DNA of 64,000 nt from Paraburkholderia sp. D15 (GTDB taxonomy: Bacteria > Pseudomonadota > Gammaproteobacteria > Burkholderiales > Burkholderiaceae). Location: contig NZ_CP110395.1 in the NCBI RefSeq assembly GCF_029910215.1, forward strand, positions 1,240,001-1,304,000, written 5' to 3'. Below, piece after piece: positions 17,032 to 27,030 of the stretch. How positions within the stretch are numbered: the stretch's first letter is position 1; each line of letters begins with the position of its first letter. The notes under the pieces were generated by a model that saw only the letters and a program-made list of their open reading frames with translations, ran no database searches and had not been told where the DNA came from. A program made the position numbers and the translations under genes.

Positions 17032-18066
17032 ATGAAAGCAATCCGTCAAACAATAAATGCTGCTGTTTTTACCGGCGTGATGTGCGCGTCGAGCGTGTTG
17101 CTGAGTGCATGCGGCGGAGGACACGGCGGCAGTTCAAGCACCAGCAGCGGATCGTCGCCTGCGGGCGGCATCAATCTGCAGGTCGTGTCGTTCGGCGACA
17201 GTCTGTCCGACGTCGGCACCTATGCGCCGATCGCCGGCGCGGTCGGCGGCGGACGCTTCACGACCAATCCCGGTCAGGTCTGGTCGCAGGATGTCGCGCA
17301 GTACTACGGCGGTTCGCTTACCGCCGCATTCACGATCGACGTCGGTCATGAGCTGAGTCCGCAGAACGGCTTCGGCTACGCCGAAGGCGGCTCCACGGTG
17401 GCGACGCCGGCCAACCAGTACGACTTTCTCACCGACGTGATCGGCAACGTCGAGATGCCGGTGAATCAGCAGGTCGGCAGCTATCTGAGCACCCACGGCA
17501 GTTTCAACGCGAACCAGCTCGTGCTGGTGTGGGCGGGCGCGAACGACGTCCTGCGCGCCGGCACCCTGCCGAGCGCGGCGCCGGTCGTGCAGACGGCCGC
17601 CACCGCGCTGGCCCAGGTGATCGGCCAGATTGTCGGGAACGGCGCGACGCATGTCGTGGTGGTCAACGTGCCGAACATCGGCCTGTCGCCGAAGGGCGTG
17701 ACCTCCGCCGATGGCGGCGCGAATCTGACGCAGCTCTCGCAGCTTTTCAACAGCGACCTGAACACCGCGTTGCAGACGGCGGGACTGCAAGGCAAGGTGA
17801 TCCCCGTCGATGCCTACACATGGCTGAACGGCGTCGTCGCGAACTATCAGAGCAACGGCTTCACGGTGTCGAACACCGCGCAGGCCTGCGACCCGAACAA
17901 GACGCCGGATGACACCTCGCTGCTGTGCTCGCCGGCTACCTATGCGACAGCCAACGCGGACCAGACCTATATGTTCGCCGACGACCTTCATCCGACCACG
18001 CATCTGCACGCGCTATTCGCGCAATTCGTGGAGCAGCAGATTGCGGCGACGGGATTGGGGCATTGA
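17032..18066 (+). CDS. SGNH/GDSL-family hydrolase lipoprotein
   Basis: A 344-residue secreted or lipid-anchored esterase. The N-terminus has a lipoprotein signal ending LLSAC (Cys27), then a Gly/Ser linker. The hydrolase blocks are present in order: block I VVSFGDSLSDVG (nucleophile Ser57), block III WAGANDV, and block V DDLHPTTH with the catalytic Asp-His. The family hydrolyses esters or thioesters, often lipids or polysaccharide acetyl groups; the substrate here is unknown. AGGAG at 17022-17026 fixes the start. The gene is monocistronic, divergent from bphP and followed by a lower-GC stretch. Confidence 0.9.
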   Translation: MKAIRQTINAAVFTGVMCASSVLLSACGGGHGGSSSTSSGSSPAGGINLQVVSFGDSLSDVGTYAPIAGAVGGGRFTTNPGQVWSQDVAQYYGGSLTAAFTIDVGHELSPQNGFGYAEGGSTVATPANQYDFLTDVIGNVEMPVNQQVGSYLSTHGSFNANQLVLVWAGANDVLRAGTLPSAAPVVQTAATALAQVIGQIVGNGATHVVVVNVPNIGLSPKGVTSADGGANLTQLSQLFNSDLNTALQTAGLQGKVIPVDAYTWLNGVVANYQSNGFTVSNTAQACDPNKTPDDTSLLCSPATYATANADQTYMFADDLHPTTHLHALFAQFVEQQIAATGLGH

Positions 18067-18279
18067 ATGCGTATTGAATAATCAATTGAGCGATCTGGTC
18101 GTTTGGGCTCACTCGTGAGATGCCCATGTTCTTACGCAGTTGTTTGAGTCGGTCATAACTTCAATTGGAATGTGATGCTTTTTTACAAATTGCGAAGTCA
18201 TTACCGGCTTGTCGAGTAATTTCCGGTGCGCGTGCGATAGAATCCGTCACGAAAAATATGCTTGCGCTACGGAGAGAGA
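18067..18279. other. AT-rich gap before the Wzz-like gene
   Basis: This 213-base stretch is visibly richer in A and T than its surroundings, including a run of six T near 18180. It should hold the promoter of the next gene. No RNA or repeat is recognised. Confidence 0.5.
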
Positions 18280-19152
18280 ATGCAGCACGCAAAAAACGCT
18301 GGGGTTCAACGGTTGGCAGAGTCAATTGGCAAACGCTGGAAATCGATTCTGGTGATATCGGTTCTTGGTGCAGTAGTCGGTGTCGCCGGTTCGACGCTGG
18401 TTCCGAAACGATGGCCGGCGCGGGTACTGGTGCAGGTTGGGCAAACTGAAAACGGCACGCCGCTGGTCGATCCGGCGGGTTTGGTCGAACGGATCAAATT
18501 TCCCTCGTTTGCAACTCAAGTGATCACCAGCATGGGTCTTCCCGGGGATGATGAGGATCCGCGCGTGAAGCTATTCAAGAAGACTTTATGGGCCAATGTT
18601 CCGCGAGGCGGTAGTCTGATCGAAATTCACGTCAACGGATATTCGCCACAGGAGGCGAAGAACAATGCAATAGCGGCTTTAGCGCTGATCCAAAAGGATC
18701 ACGAAGCGCTGCTTGCGCCAGCTATTGACAGAAAGCAGAAGCTGCTAACTCAATACGAGCAGCAACTTAAAGAACACCTCGACCAGCGGTCCGCGATTTT
18801 ATCCCGGCTTCAATCTAAATCCGGTGCCGATAATTCGCATGGATCGCAGGATATCGTCTTTTCAATTCTGATCCAGTCGGATGGTTTCGAAACGCGTGCG
18901 CTTACTGAGCAGATCGCCCGATTGCGCGATCAACTCGACACGACAAGAATGTTTAATACGAAAGCGGTTGCGCCGGTGTATGTGCGCGATCGTCCGGACT
19001 CGCTGTCGGCGGGGGCTTGCTCCGTATTCGGTCTGCTGGCAGGTTTGGCGGTGTCGCTCGCCTGGTTGCTGATTAAGGACGCAAGCTTGCGCATGTCATT
19101 TTACGGCGCAGTGGTTGGGCGCACCGGCCGCACTGGTCGCGCGATCGGCTAG
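18280..19152 (+). CDS. Wzz-type chain-length determinant (polysaccharide co-polymerase), solitary
   Basis: A 290-residue inner-membrane protein with the topology of the Wzz/PCP family: TM1 near residues 22-41 (SILVISVLGAVVGVAGSTLV), a long periplasmic part with a predicted coiled coil (HEALLAPAIDRKQKLL onward), and TM2 near 249-269. Such proteins set the length of O-antigen or exopolysaccharide. GGAGAG at 18271-18276 decides the ATG at 18280. Codon use is less GC-rich than in neighbouring genes, and no glycosyltransferase, flippase or polymerase gene is adjacent. The C-terminal tail after TM2 (KDASLRMSFYGAVVGRTGRT) is unusual. Family assignment is by pattern, so moderately sure; recent transfer or loss of a former cluster is inferred. 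Confidence 0.72.
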   Translation: MQHAKNAGVQRLAESIGKRWKSILVISVLGAVVGVAGSTLVPKRWPARVLVQVGQTENGTPLVDPAGLVERIKFPSFATQVITSMGLPGDDEDPRVKLFKKTLWANVPRGGSLIEIHVNGYSPQEAKNNAIAALALIQKDHEALLAPAIDRKQKLLTQYEQQLKEHLDQRSAILSRLQSKSGADNSHGSQDIVFSILIQSDGFETRALTEQIARLRDQLDTTRMFNTKAVAPVYVRDRPDSLSAGACSVFGLLAGLAVSLAWLLIKDASLRMSFYGAVVGRTGRTGRAIG

Positions 19153-19177
19153 GCTGGCACCTCGCGTCATGGATGTA

Positions 19178-19204
19178 AGAAGGCCGCCTTCATGGCGGCC
19201 TTCT
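19178..19204. terminator. Hairpin between convergent genes, likely bidirectional terminator
   Basis: An 11-base-pair perfect stem (AGAAGGCCGCC at 19178-19188 with GGCGGCCTTCT at 19194-19204) lies between the Wzz-like gene and rng. Neither side has a good T run, so efficiency is uncertain. Confidence 0.6.
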
Positions 19205-19246
19205 GTCGTTAGGCGTTGGTCTTCGCAGATGGCGCGCGGCGCTTAC

Positions 19247-20716
19247 CTACATCAGCACAATATCGTACTGTTCCTGACTCAAATTCGACTCCACCTGCAA
19301 CGACACCGGCTTGCCGATGAAATCGATCAGCATCGCCAAATGCTGCGACTCTTCTTCCAGAAACAGATCGATCACCTGCTGCGACGCCACCACGCGAAAC
19401 TCGCGCGGATTGAACTGGCGCGACTCGCGCAGAATCTCGCGCAGCACGTCGTAGCACACGGTGCGCGACGTCTTCACCTGGCCCTTGCCCTGACACACCG
19501 GACACGGTTCGCACAGCACATGCGCGAGCGATTCGCGGGTCCGCTTGCGGGTCATCTCGACGAGACCCAGTTGCGAGAAGCCGTTCACCGTCACGCGCGT
19601 GCGATCGCGCGACAACGCCTTCTTCAGTTCGCCCAGCACCTGATCGCGATGCTCGGTGTTCTCCATGTCGATGAAATCGATGATGATCACGCCGCCCAGA
19701 TTGCGCAGCCGCAATTGTCGCGCGATCGTGTGCGCGGCTTCGAGATTGGTCTTGAAGATCGTATCGTCGAAATTGCGCGCGCCCACATAGCCGCCGGTGT
19801 TCACGTCGATGGTGGTCATCGCCTCGGTCTGGTCGATCACCAGGTAGCCGCCCGACTTCAGATCCACGCGGCGCGACAACGCGCGCTGGATCTCCGCCTC
19901 GATGTTGTACAGATCGAACAGCGGCCGCTCGCCGGTGTAGTGATGCAGCTTCGCCGACACGGCCGGCGTGAACTCCGCCGCGAAGTCCGCGAGCATCTGG
20001 TACGTCTCGCGCGAATCGACCTGAATGCGCGAGGTCTCGTCATTGACGAAATCGCGCAGCACGCGCTGCGCGAGATTCAGATCCTGGTAGAGCAGGCTGG
20101 TCGGCGGCATGCGCTGACCCTGCGAGATGATGGTCGCCCACGTCTTGCGCAGATACGCGACGTCGGCCGCGAGTTCCTCGCTGGTGGCATCCTCGGCGAT
20201 CGTGCGGACGATGTAGCCGCCTTTCTCGTCGGCAGGCAGCACGGCGGTCAGGCGCGCGCGCACCGCTTCGCGTTCGGCCTCGCTCTCGATCTTCTGCGAG
20301 ATGCCGATGTGCGGTTCCTGCGGCAGATACACGAGCGTGCGGCCCGCGATGCTCACCTGCGTGGAGAGCCGCGCGCCCTTGGTGCCGATCGGGTCCTTCA
20401 CGACCTGCACCATCAGCGTCTGACCTTCGAAGACGATCTTCTCGATCGGCTGATGCGGCGCCTGATGTTGTGGCTCGCCGGCAATGCGCGGATGCCAGAT
20501 GTCGGCCACGTGCAGGAACGCGGCGCGTTCGAGACCGATGTCGATGAAGGCGGATTGCATGCCCGGCAGAACCCGGACGACCTTGCCGAGATAGACGTTG
20601 CCGACGCGGCCGCGCGACAGCGTTCGTTCGACGTGAAGTTCCTGGACGGCGCCTTGCTGGACTAGCGCGACGCGCGTTTCCTGCGGCGTGACATTGATCA
20701 GGATTTCTTCATTCAT
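19247..20716 (-). CDS. rng: Ribonuclease G
   Basis: A 489-residue endoribonuclease of the RNase E/G family that matures 16S rRNA 5' ends and decays some mRNAs. The N-terminal S1-type RNA-binding region (GRVGNVYLGKVVRVLPGMQS then FIDIGLERAAFLHVAD) precedes the catalytic region, with metal-binding aspartates in TIDVNTGGYVGARN and IIIDFIDM. The zinc-link CEPCPVCQGKG is present. Length matches E. coli RNase G, without the RNase E scaffold tail. It lies 9 bases downstream of maf, an order also seen in E. coli. It is the last gene of the leftward nadD-rsfS-rlmH-maf-rng run. Confidence 0.96.
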   Translation of the reverse strand: MNEEILINVTPQETRVALVQQGAVQELHVERTLSRGRVGNVYLGKVVRVLPGMQSAFIDIGLERAAFLHVADIWHPRIAGEPQHQAPHQPIEKIVFEGQTLMVQVVKDPIGTKGARLSTQVSIAGRTLVYLPQEPHIGISQKIESEAEREAVRARLTAVLPADEKGGYIVRTIAEDATSEELAADVAYLRKTWATIISQGQRMPPTSLLYQDLNLAQRVLRDFVNDETSRIQVDSRETYQMLADFAAEFTPAVSAKLHHYTGERPLFDLYNIEAEIQRALSRRVDLKSGGYLVIDQTEAMTTIDVNTGGYVGARNFDDTIFKTNLEAAHTIARQLRLRNLGGVIIIDFIDMENTEHRDQVLGELKKALSRDRTRVTVNGFSQLGLVEMTRKRTRESLAHVLCEPCPVCQGKGQVKTSRTVCYDVLREILRESRQFNPREFRVVASQQVIDLFLEEESQHLAMLIDFIGKPVSLQVESNLSQEQYDIVLM

Positions 20717-20725
20717 GGTGTTGTT

Positions 20726-21355
20726 CTAGAAGTCGATGCGCGCTGCGCGCAGGAGCGCAGCGGTTTCAAAAAGCGGCAAACCCATGATACCTGAATAGGA
20801 CCCGTCGATATGTTCGATAAACTCCGCGGCGCGTCCCTGCACGCCGTACGCGCCGGCCTTGCCGAGCGGCTCGCCGCTGGCTGCGTAGCGGCGGATCGCG
20901 TCTGCGTGCAATGCAGCAAAACGCACCTTCGAAACCGACAGGGCCGCGGGCAGTAATACACCGTCTGCATCGATCACGGCGAGCGCGGTCAGCACTTCAT
21001 GATCGCGGCCGGCAAGGCGCGTGAGCATCGCGACCGCGTCGTCGGCATCGAGCGGCTTGCCGAGAATCGCGCCGTCGATCGTGACGGTTGTGTCCGCAAC
21101 CAGGATGGGCCGTGCCTCGTGGCCGCCGGCTTCGAGCCGTGCGCGCGCGGCGCGCGCCTTGGCGATGCAAACACGCTGCACGTAGTCGCGCGCGCTCTCG
21201 CCGGGCAGCTCGGCTTCGAGCGCTTCGGCGTCTTCATCGGGGCGGGGCAGCAGCAGTTCGAATCGCACGCCGAGCTGTTGCAGCAATTCCTGGCGGCGGG
21301 GACTTTGCGAAGCGAGATAGACGGACGGATAAAGCGAAGCGGCGGAGATGGGCAT
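20726..21355 (-). CDS. maf: Maf family nucleoside triphosphate pyrophosphatase (dTTP/UTP type)
   Basis: A 209-residue house-cleaning enzyme that hydrolyses non-canonical or excess nucleotides to monophosphates. Signature blocks are [20 protein letters not shown] at the N-terminus, [16 protein letters not shown], and [20 protein letters not shown] then [11 protein letters not shown], the last resembling the YhdE (dTTP/UTP) branch rather than the m7GTP (YceF) branch. The ATG at 21355 is chosen because the family N-terminus follows; the frame remains open far upstream across rlmH and is not coding there. It sits between rlmH and rng. The YhdE-type call is from pattern only. Confidence 0.92.
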   Translation of the reverse strand: MPISAASLYPSVYLASQSPRRQELLQQLGVRFELLLPRPDEDAEALEAELPGESARDYVQRVCIAKARAARARLEAGGHEARPILVADTTVTIDGAILGKPLDADDAVAMLTRLAGRDHEVLTALAVIDADGVLLPAALSVSKVRFAALHADAIRRYAASGEPLGKAGAYGVQGRAAEFIEHIDGSYSGIMGLPLFETAALLRAARIDF

Positions 21356-21384
21356 GGGCGATTCCGTGCGGCGGTCTGCTCCGC

Positions 21385-21855
21385 TCACACGCGATGGTAG
21401 GGATGATTTTGCGTGATGGTCCACGCGCGATAAAGCTGCTCGGCGAGCAGCACGCGGACCATCGCGTGCGGCAAGGTCAGGCTCGACACGCGCAGCAGCA
21501 TGTCCGCGCGCGCCTTCAGATCGGGGTCGAGCCCGTCCGCGCCGCCGATCAGAAACGCCACGTCGCGGCCGTCCTGCTGCCACCCGGGCAGCGCGGTGGC
21601 GAGCTGCATCGTGGTCCAGTCCTTGCCGCGCTCGTCGAGCGCGACGATGCGCGCGTTCTTCGGCAACGCGGCCTCGATCTTCTGCCGCTCGGCGGCCATC
21701 ACGCTTTCCGCCGAACGCCCCGACGAACGTTGCTCGGGCTTGATCTCGCGCAACTCGATGCGCAGCTCGGGCGGCATGCGCTTCGCGTATTCGTCGAAGC
21801 CGGTGGCGATCCAGTCCGGCATCTTGTGGCCGACAGCGAGAATGTGCAGTTTCAT
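21385..21855 (-). CDS. rlmH: 23S rRNA (pseudouridine1915-N3)-methyltransferase
   Basis: A 156-residue SPOUT-class methyltransferase that methylates pseudouridine 1915 in helix 69 of 23S rRNA. It begins [15 protein letters not shown] and has the SAM-binding trefoil-knot segments [13 protein letters not shown] and [22 protein letters not shown] at the C-terminus. Length is exactly that of the family (about 155). It is 75 bases downstream of rsfS and 29 bases upstream of maf, the standard Burkholderiales order. Confidence 0.97.
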   Translation of the reverse strand: MKLHILAVGHKMPDWIATGFDEYAKRMPPELRIELREIKPEQRSSGRSAESVMAAERQKIEAALPKNARIVALDERGKDWTTMQLATALPGWQQDGRDVAFLIGGADGLDPDLKARADMLLRVSSLTLPHAMVRVLLAEQLYRAWTITQNHPYHRV

Positions 21856-21930
21856 CAGCGGTGATGTCGAAGACGTGGGCGGCGCCTGGCGGCACCGGGG
21901 CCGACCCGGGCCAAGGCCAGGCCTCGGCCG

Positions 21931-22383
21931 TTACTTGCGGCGGGCGGCCGTTTTGCGCGCGGGCTTTTTCACGGCCGGCGCGTCGTCTTCTTCCTCGTCG
22001 TCGGGCTCGCTCGCGCGTGCGCCGCCGAACGGATCGGGCGTCGACAGCTTCAGCCGCACCGGCTTGTCGCCCCAGATCTCCTCGAGGTTGTAGTACTGGC
22101 GCAGCGCCGGTTGCAGGATGTGGACGACCGCGTCGCCGCAGTCCACCAGCACCCATTCGCCGATGTCCTCGCCCTCGGTGCTGATGATTTCGCCGCCGTT
22201 TTCCTTGACGCTTTCGCGCACGCTGGAAGCGAGCGCCTTGGTCTGACGGTTCGACGTGCCGCTTGCGACGATCACGCGATCGAACAGCGAGGTCAGGTGG
22301 CTGGTGTTGAACACCTTGATGTCTTGCGCTTTGACGTCTTCGAGAGCGTCGACGATCACGCGTTGTAGTTTGCGAATATCCAT
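21931..22383 (-). CDS. rsfS: Ribosomal silencing factor RsfS
   Basis: A 150-residue protein that binds L14 on the 50S subunit and blocks subunit joining in stationary phase. Core residues 1-110 carry the family pattern ([57 protein letters not shown]). The C-terminus has a 40-residue charged tail rich in Asp/Glu and then Lys/Arg/Ala, longer than in E. coli RsfS (105 residues). It starts at 22383, five bases after the nadD stop, so the two are surely cotranscribed. Confidence 0.95.
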   Translation of the reverse strand: MDIRKLQRVIVDALEDVKAQDIKVFNTSHLTSLFDRVIVASGTSNRQTKALASSVRESVKENGGEIISTEGEDIGEWVLVDCGDAVVHILQPALRQYYNLEEIWGDKPVRLKLSTPDPFGGARASEPDDEEEDDAPAVKKPARKTAARRK

Positions 22384-22387
22384 GAGG

Positions 22388-23155
22388 TTACCGGTGGTAC
22401 AGATGATGTTGAAGAATATAGTCCCACACCGCGGTGGGGACATGGCTTGCGGCCCGCGCCTGGCTCGGGTCGCGCGGCCCGGCGCCCGCGAGGGCGAGCC
22501 GCTGGGTGGCGAGCCGTTCGGTCACCTGTTCGCGCAGATGCGCGCGAATGTCGGTGGCCGAGACGTTGAACGCAAGCGTCGTGTCGATCAGCAGATGTCC
22601 GCTGGGCGTGGCTTGCAGTACCTCGGCGCGGGCGCGGCGCGCGTCGATTTCCTGGGCGACCGCCGGCGGGATCGACGCGAGGTCGAAACCCGGCCGGGTG
22701 GCCGCGCCGATGTGCGCGTAGTCGAACAGGCGCCGCCAGTCGCGCCATGTGTCGAGATGCACCAGTTGATCCGCGCCGATCAACAGCACGATCGATGCAT
22801 CGTCGCCTTCGCGTTCGCGCCAGCGTCGCAGCGTGTCGACCGTGTAGGTCGGGCCGTCGTGATCGATCTCGTCGGTCGCGACGCGCACGGTCGTGTCCGG
22901 CAACGCCAGTTCGCCGGCCGCCGCGCGGGTCATCGCGAGACGGTGCACGGCGGGCGAGACATCCGATTTCTGCCAGGGCTGACCGGCCGGCAGCAGCACC
23001 AGCTCGGTCAGTCGCAGCACCTCGGCGAACCGCCGCGCAAGCGCGAGATGGCCGTCGTGGATCGGGTCGAAGGTGCCGCCGAGCAAACCGATCCGGCGCG
23101 GCAGGGCAACAGGGTGAGCGGTCGGCTTCAGGTGAAGGTCCTTTGTCGTGGCCAC
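22388..23155 (-). CDS. nadD: Nicotinate-nucleotide adenylyltransferase
   Basis: A 255-residue enzyme that joins ATP and nicotinate mononucleotide to form deamido-NAD. The nucleotidyltransferase signature is [20 protein letters not shown] (with the T/HxGH-type motif), and the second catalytic block is the FNVSATDIR segment near the C-terminus. The start is a GTG at 23155. The N-terminal 18 residues before the core are an extension. The gap to hemF upstream is 37 bases, so hemF and nadD may share a transcript. Confidence 0.95.
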   Translation of the reverse strand: MATTKDLHLKPTAHPVALPRRIGLLGGTFDPIHDGHLALARRFAEVLRLTELVLLPAGQPWQKSDVSPAVHRLAMTRAAAGELALPDTTVRVATDEIDHDGPTYTVDTLRRWREREGDDASIVLLIGADQLVHLDTWRDWRRLFDYAHIGAATRPGFDLASIPPAVAQEIDARRARAEVLQATPSGHLLIDTTLAFNVSATDIRAHLREQVTERLATQRLALAGAGPRDPSQARAASHVPTAVWDYILQHHLYHR

Positions 23156-23192
23156 GTGCGGGGCAGGGCGGAACAGGCTGGCGACGGGCGCT

Positions 23193-24116
23193 TTACACCC
23201 AGTCGCGCGGCACCAGAAAATCGCTGTAAAGACGCGCTTCCGGCGTGCCTGCCTCGGGTTGCCAGTTGTAGCGCCAGTTCACCACCGGCGGCATGGACAT
23301 CAGGATCGATTCCGTGCGTCCGCCGCTTTGCAGCCCGAACAGTGTGCCACGGTCGAAGACCAGATTGAACTCGACGTAGCGTCCGCGCCGGTAGGCCTGG
23401 AAATCGCGCTCGGCCTGGCCGTACGGAATGTTGCGGCGCTTTTCGATGATCGGCAGGTAGGCCGCGAGGAACGCGTCGCCGACGCTTCTGAGCATCTCGA
23501 ACGAACGGTCGAAGCCCGGCGCCGAAAAATCGTCGAAGAAAATCCCGCCGATGCCGCGCGGTTCGTTGCGATGCTTGAGGAAGAAATACTCGTCGCACCA
23601 GCGCTTGAAGCTCGGGTAGAGGTCCGCGCCATAGGGCTGCAGCGCGTCGCGGCAGGTGCGGTGAAAGTGCTGCGCGTCTTCCTCGTAGCCGTAATACGGC
23701 GTCAGATCCATGCCGCCGCCGAACCAGAACACCGGCTCTTCACCGGCCTTGGTGGCGATCAGCAGCCGCACGTTCATGTGCACGGTCGGGCAGTGCGGAT
23801 TGTGCGGGTGCAGCACGAGCGACACGCCCATTGCCTCGAAACCGCGACCGGCCAGTTGCGGACGCGCGGCGCTTGCCGAACCCGGCAGCGCGTCGCCGGC
23901 GACGTCCGAAAAGCCGATGCCGGCGCGCTCGAAGAACCGGCCGCCTTCCAGAATGCGCGTACAGCCGCCGCCGCGTAGCTTTTCGCCGGGCGCGCGTTGC
24001 CACGCGTCGGTGGCGAACGGCGCGCCGTCGAAAGCGCCGAGCGTGTCCGCGATATGCGATTGCAGGCCTTGCAGCCAACTGCGGACAGCTTGTACGTCGT
24101 AGCTCGAATCGGTCAT
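23193..24116 (-). CDS. hemF: Oxygen-dependent coproporphyrinogen-III oxidase
   Basis: A 307-residue aerobic enzyme that decarboxylates coproporphyrinogen III to protoporphyrinogen IX in haem synthesis. Conserved segments are present throughout: [61 protein letters not shown] and [13 protein letters not shown]. Length matches E. coli HemF (299). The ATG at 24116 gives the family N-terminus; the frame opens 31 codons earlier. A 393-base gap separates it from purD. Confidence 0.97.
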   Translation of the reverse strand: MTDSSYDVQAVRSWLQGLQSHIADTLGAFDGAPFATDAWQRAPGEKLRGGGCTRILEGGRFFERAGIGFSDVAGDALPGSASAARPQLAGRGFEAMGVSLVLHPHNPHCPTVHMNVRLLIATKAGEEPVFWFGGGMDLTPYYGYEEDAQHFHRTCRDALQPYGADLYPSFKRWCDEYFFLKHRNEPRGIGGIFFDDFSAPGFDRSFEMLRSVGDAFLAAYLPIIEKRRNIPYGQAERDFQAYRRGRYVEFNLVFDRGTLFGLQSGGRTESILMSMPPVVNWRYNWQPEAGTPEARLYSDFLVPRDWV

Positions 24117-24509
24117 GAATGCAGATGCTGAGGGCGGCGCGCCGTGCGTGCCGCGGGTTCGTTGTGAGAGGCGGTGGCCGGGTGTTCGCGAATGGCGCTG
24201 CGTGAACATCCGGCGGTGAATGGCAGACCGTGTTGCGGCTGGTGGGCTTTGGTCGGCCTTGGGTTTGCCTGGGTTGCCGTCGGTAGGTGTGACGGCTAAC
24301 CGCGGCGACCTTCGCGAAAACCCGCAGTGTAGCGCCGCCGGCGCTTCACGCGGGCAAGCGGGGTTGCGAATGAGACGGCCAATCCGGTTATAGGCCGGTT
24401 ATGAGCCGGCTTATAAACGTGGCTCCAAGCCTGGCCACCAGCCTGTTCGAACCCGGTCGCAAGCCGGCTTGCCGAACCGCTGCAAGCCAGGCTGCAACGG
24501 GACGACGGC
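24117..24509. other. Intergenic region purD-hemF with scattered short repeats
   Basis: A 393-base gap between two leftward genes. Near 24380-24480 the motif CCGGTTAT or GCCGGCTT recurs in several imperfect copies in both orientations, which could fold but is not a clear terminator or a known repeat family. It should contain the hemF promoter. No gene is seen. Confidence 0.45.
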
Positions 24510-25808
24510 TTAGTGTTTGCCGTCGGCCTTCGCGTCGTGCTTGCGATTCAACGCGCGATAACCGATGTCGCGGCGATACTGCATGCCGTCGAACGCGATC
24601 TGGTTGATCGTTTCATAAGCCACCGACTGCGCGCTGCGCACCGAGTCCGCCAGCCCCACCACGCACAGCACGCGGCCGCCCGAGGTGGACAGCTTGCCGT
24701 CGGCGAGCGTGGTGCCTGCATGGAACGTGACCGAATCCGCCGTTTCCGCCGGAATACCGTTGATACGGTCGCCCTTGCGCGGTGTGTCCGGGTAGTTGTG
24801 CGCGGCAAGCACCACGCCGAGCGCGGTGCGGCGGTCCCATTCCAGCTCGACCGTATCCAGCGTCCCGGCGATAGCCTGCTCGACCACCTTCGAGAAATCG
24901 CCCTTCAGGCGCGCCATGATCGGCTGCGTTTCGGGGTCGCCCATCCGGCAGTTGAATTCGAGCGTCTTCGGGTTGCCTTGCGCGTCGATCATCAGACCCG
25001 CGTACAGGAAGCCGGTGAAGCGGATGCCTTCCTTCTCCATGCCGCGCACGGTGGGCAGAATGATTTCGCGCATCACGCGCGCATGCAGTTGCGGCGTGAC
25101 GATCGGCGCGGGCGAGTAGGCGCCCATGCCGCCGGTGTTCGGGCCCTGGTCGGCATCGAGCAGGCGCTTGTGGTCCTGGCTCGACGCGAGCGGCAGCACA
25201 TGCTTGCCGTCGACCATCACGATGAAGCTCGCTTCCTCGCCGGCGAGGAATTCCTCGATCACGACGCGCGCGCCGGCATCGCCGAGCTTGTTGTCCGACA
25301 GCATCATGTCGACCGCGGCGTGCGCTTCCTCCAGCGACTGCGCGACCACCACGCCCTTGCCGGCGGCGAGGCCGTCGGCCTTGATCACGATCGGCGCGCC
25401 CCTGGCGTCCAGATACGCGTGCGCGGCGGCGACGTCGGCGAAGGTTTCGTACTCGGCCGTCGGAATCGCATGGCGCTTCATGAAGGCCTTCGCGAAGTCC
25501 TTCGAGCTTTCGAGCTGGGCGGCTTCTTTGGTCGGCCCGAAAATCTTCAGACCGCGCGAGCGGAACAGATTGACGATACCTGCCGCCAGCGGCGTTTCCG
25601 GCCCGACCAGCGTGAAGGCGATCTGCTCCTTCTCGACGAAATCGGCGAGCGCGGCCGGCTCGGTGATGTCGACGTTGCGCAGGCGTTCGTCCTGCGCGGT
25701 GCCGCCATTGCCCGGCGCCACGTAGACGAGCTGGACCCGCGGCGATTGCGCGAGCTTCCATGCGAGCGCATGTTCGCGACCGCCGGAACCGACGACGAGT
25801 AACTTCAT
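24510..25808 (-). CDS. purD: Phosphoribosylamine-glycine ligase
   Basis: A 432-residue ATP-grasp enzyme, second step of de novo purine synthesis (5-phosphoribosylamine + glycine + ATP to GAR). The N-terminal domain begins MKLLVVGSGGREHALAWKLA, the ATP-grasp part contains VIKADGLAAGKGVVVA and GEEASFIVMVDG, and NTGGMGAYSPAPI and LEFNCRMGDPETQ complete the active site. Length is standard (E. coli 429). It lies about 100 bases downstream of yebC. Confidence 0.97.
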   Translation of the reverse strand: MKLLVVGSGGREHALAWKLAQSPRVQLVYVAPGNGGTAQDERLRNVDITEPAALADFVEKEQIAFTLVGPETPLAAGIVNLFRSRGLKIFGPTKEAAQLESSKDFAKAFMKRHAIPTAEYETFADVAAAHAYLDARGAPIVIKADGLAAGKGVVVAQSLEEAHAAVDMMLSDNKLGDAGARVVIEEFLAGEEASFIVMVDGKHVLPLASSQDHKRLLDADQGPNTGGMGAYSPAPIVTPQLHARVMREIILPTVRGMEKEGIRFTGFLYAGLMIDAQGNPKTLEFNCRMGDPETQPIMARLKGDFSKVVEQAIAGTLDTVELEWDRRTALGVVLAAHNYPDTPRKGDRINGIPAETADSVTFHAGTTLADGKLSTSGGRVLCVVGLADSVRSAQSVAYETINQIAFDGMQYRRDIGYRALNRKHDAKADGKH

Positions 25809-25910
25809 GTGAATCCCCGAGACTTAAAAACCATAAACGGCTGAGGCAACCCGCTCAGCCGTGCAATAACAGCCAGTTCGCGATGCGCGGCGCGCATTGC
25901 CCGCGCACGC

Positions 25911-26639
25911 TCATTCGTCGGCGATCGCGGCGTTTGTGTAGACTTCCTGCACGTCGTCCAGATTCTCCAGCGCGTCGAGCAGCTTCTGCATTTTCAGCGC
26001 GTCGTCGCCGGTGAATTCGACTTCCGTCTGAGGTTTCATCGTGACCTCGGCCAGTTCGGCCTTGAAGCCCGCGGCTTCGAGCGCGGCCTTCACCTTCGGG
26101 AAATCGTTCGGCGGGCACAGCACTTCGATACTGCCGTCTTCGTTCGTGACGACGTCGTCGGCGCCGGCTTCGAGCGCGGCTTCCATCAGTTTGTCTTCCG
26201 CCGTGCCGGGTGCGAACAGGAACTGGCCGACGTGATCGAACATGAACGACACCGAGCCGTCCGTGCCCATGTTGCCGCCGTTCTTCGAGAACGCGTGACG
26301 CACTTCCGCGACGGTGCGGGTGCGATTGTCGGTCATGGTGTCGACGATCACCGCCGCGCCGCCGATGCCGTAGCCTTCGTAGCGGATTTCTTCGTAGTTT
26401 GCGCCGTCCACACCGCCCACACCGCGCTGGATCGCACGGTTGACGTTATCTTTCGGCATGTTGGCGTCGTACGCCTTTTCGACGGCGAGCCGCAGACGCG
26501 GGTTCGAGTCGATGTCGCCGCCGCCCATGCGCGCCGCGACCTGGATTTCCTTGATGAGCCGCGTCCAGACCTTGCCGCGCTTGGCGTCGGCCGCTGCTTT
26601 CTTATGCTTGATGTTGGCCCATTTCGAATGACCCGCCAT
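25911..26639 (-). CDS. YebC/PmpR-family transcriptional/translation regulator
   Basis: A 242-residue protein of the YebC/TACO1 family. The N-terminal block [20 protein letters not shown] is diagnostic, as are [28 protein letters not shown] and [12 protein letters not shown]. Members act as DNA-binding regulators or as ribosome-associated factors that help translation of difficult sequences; which applies here cannot be told. GGAGAAAGG directly upstream of the ATG (reverse strand) decides the start at 26639, although the frame is open 68 codons further. Divergent from the hicAB remnant. Confidence 0.95.
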   Translation of the reverse strand: MAGHSKWANIKHKKAAADAKRGKVWTRLIKEIQVAARMGGGDIDSNPRLRLAVEKAYDANMPKDNVNRAIQRGVGGVDGANYEEIRYEGYGIGGAAVIVDTMTDNRTRTVAEVRHAFSKNGGNMGTDGSVSFMFDHVGQFLFAPGTAEDKLMEAALEAGADDVVTNEDGSIEVLCPPNDFPKVKAALEAAGFKAELAEVTMKPQTEVEFTGDDALKMQKLLDALENLDDVQEVYTNAAIADE

Positions 26640-27030
26640 ACCTTTCTCCATCGCGCGCGCCGCTCTGGCGCACGCATAGTGCCATTGTCGTTGCGATGCT
26701 GGGGCGCTTGCGCGTGAGTCGCGAATGCGCGCCGTTGCGCCTTGATGTCTAACCGTCTGGGGTTCGCCGCCCGCTTGAGGCGCGCCGCGCCGGGTGGTCG
26801 CACCGGTTGATCGCGCAGTTGAGTCGCTCTTTGACTCGCTCATTGAGCGGATTCGAATTTTATCACGCCGGGGCCGGGCGGCCGAGGGGAGATGGCGCGA
26901 AATGGGCGGGGCGGACAGCGTTTGCGGGCATCTCCGGCGACTTAATGCACGTCCGGGATGGCGGCATCATGTGCAAAAGTAAACATTTTTGTTTATATTT
27001 TGCTTTGTGTTCATGGACACAGGAGGGCCG
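26640..27030. other. Divergent region yebC / hicAB
   Basis: A 391-base gap holding the yebC promoter and, at its right end, an AT-rich promoter-operator zone for the hicAB remnant (palindrome at 26980-26995, TATATT at 26994-26999). No gene is recognised in the GC-rich left part. Confidence 0.5.
26980..26995. promoter_or_regulatory. Palindromic candidate HicB operator
   Basis: TAAACA (26980-26985), four T, then TGTTTA (26990-26995) make a perfect inverted repeat that overlaps a possible -10 (TATATT) upstream of hicA. HicB antitoxins repress their own operon by binding short palindromes of this kind. The assignment is by position and symmetry only. Confidence 0.5.

Noticed and set aside
21356..22156. 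Long upstream extension of the maf frame across rlmH and rsfS
   Set aside because: rlmH and rsfS are certain in other frames, and the Maf family N-terminus begins at 21355.
24380..24490. Cluster of CCGGTTAT/GCCGGCTT motifs as a CRISPR-like or REP array
   Set aside because: Units are imperfect, irregularly spaced and in mixed orientation; there are no unique equal-length spacers.
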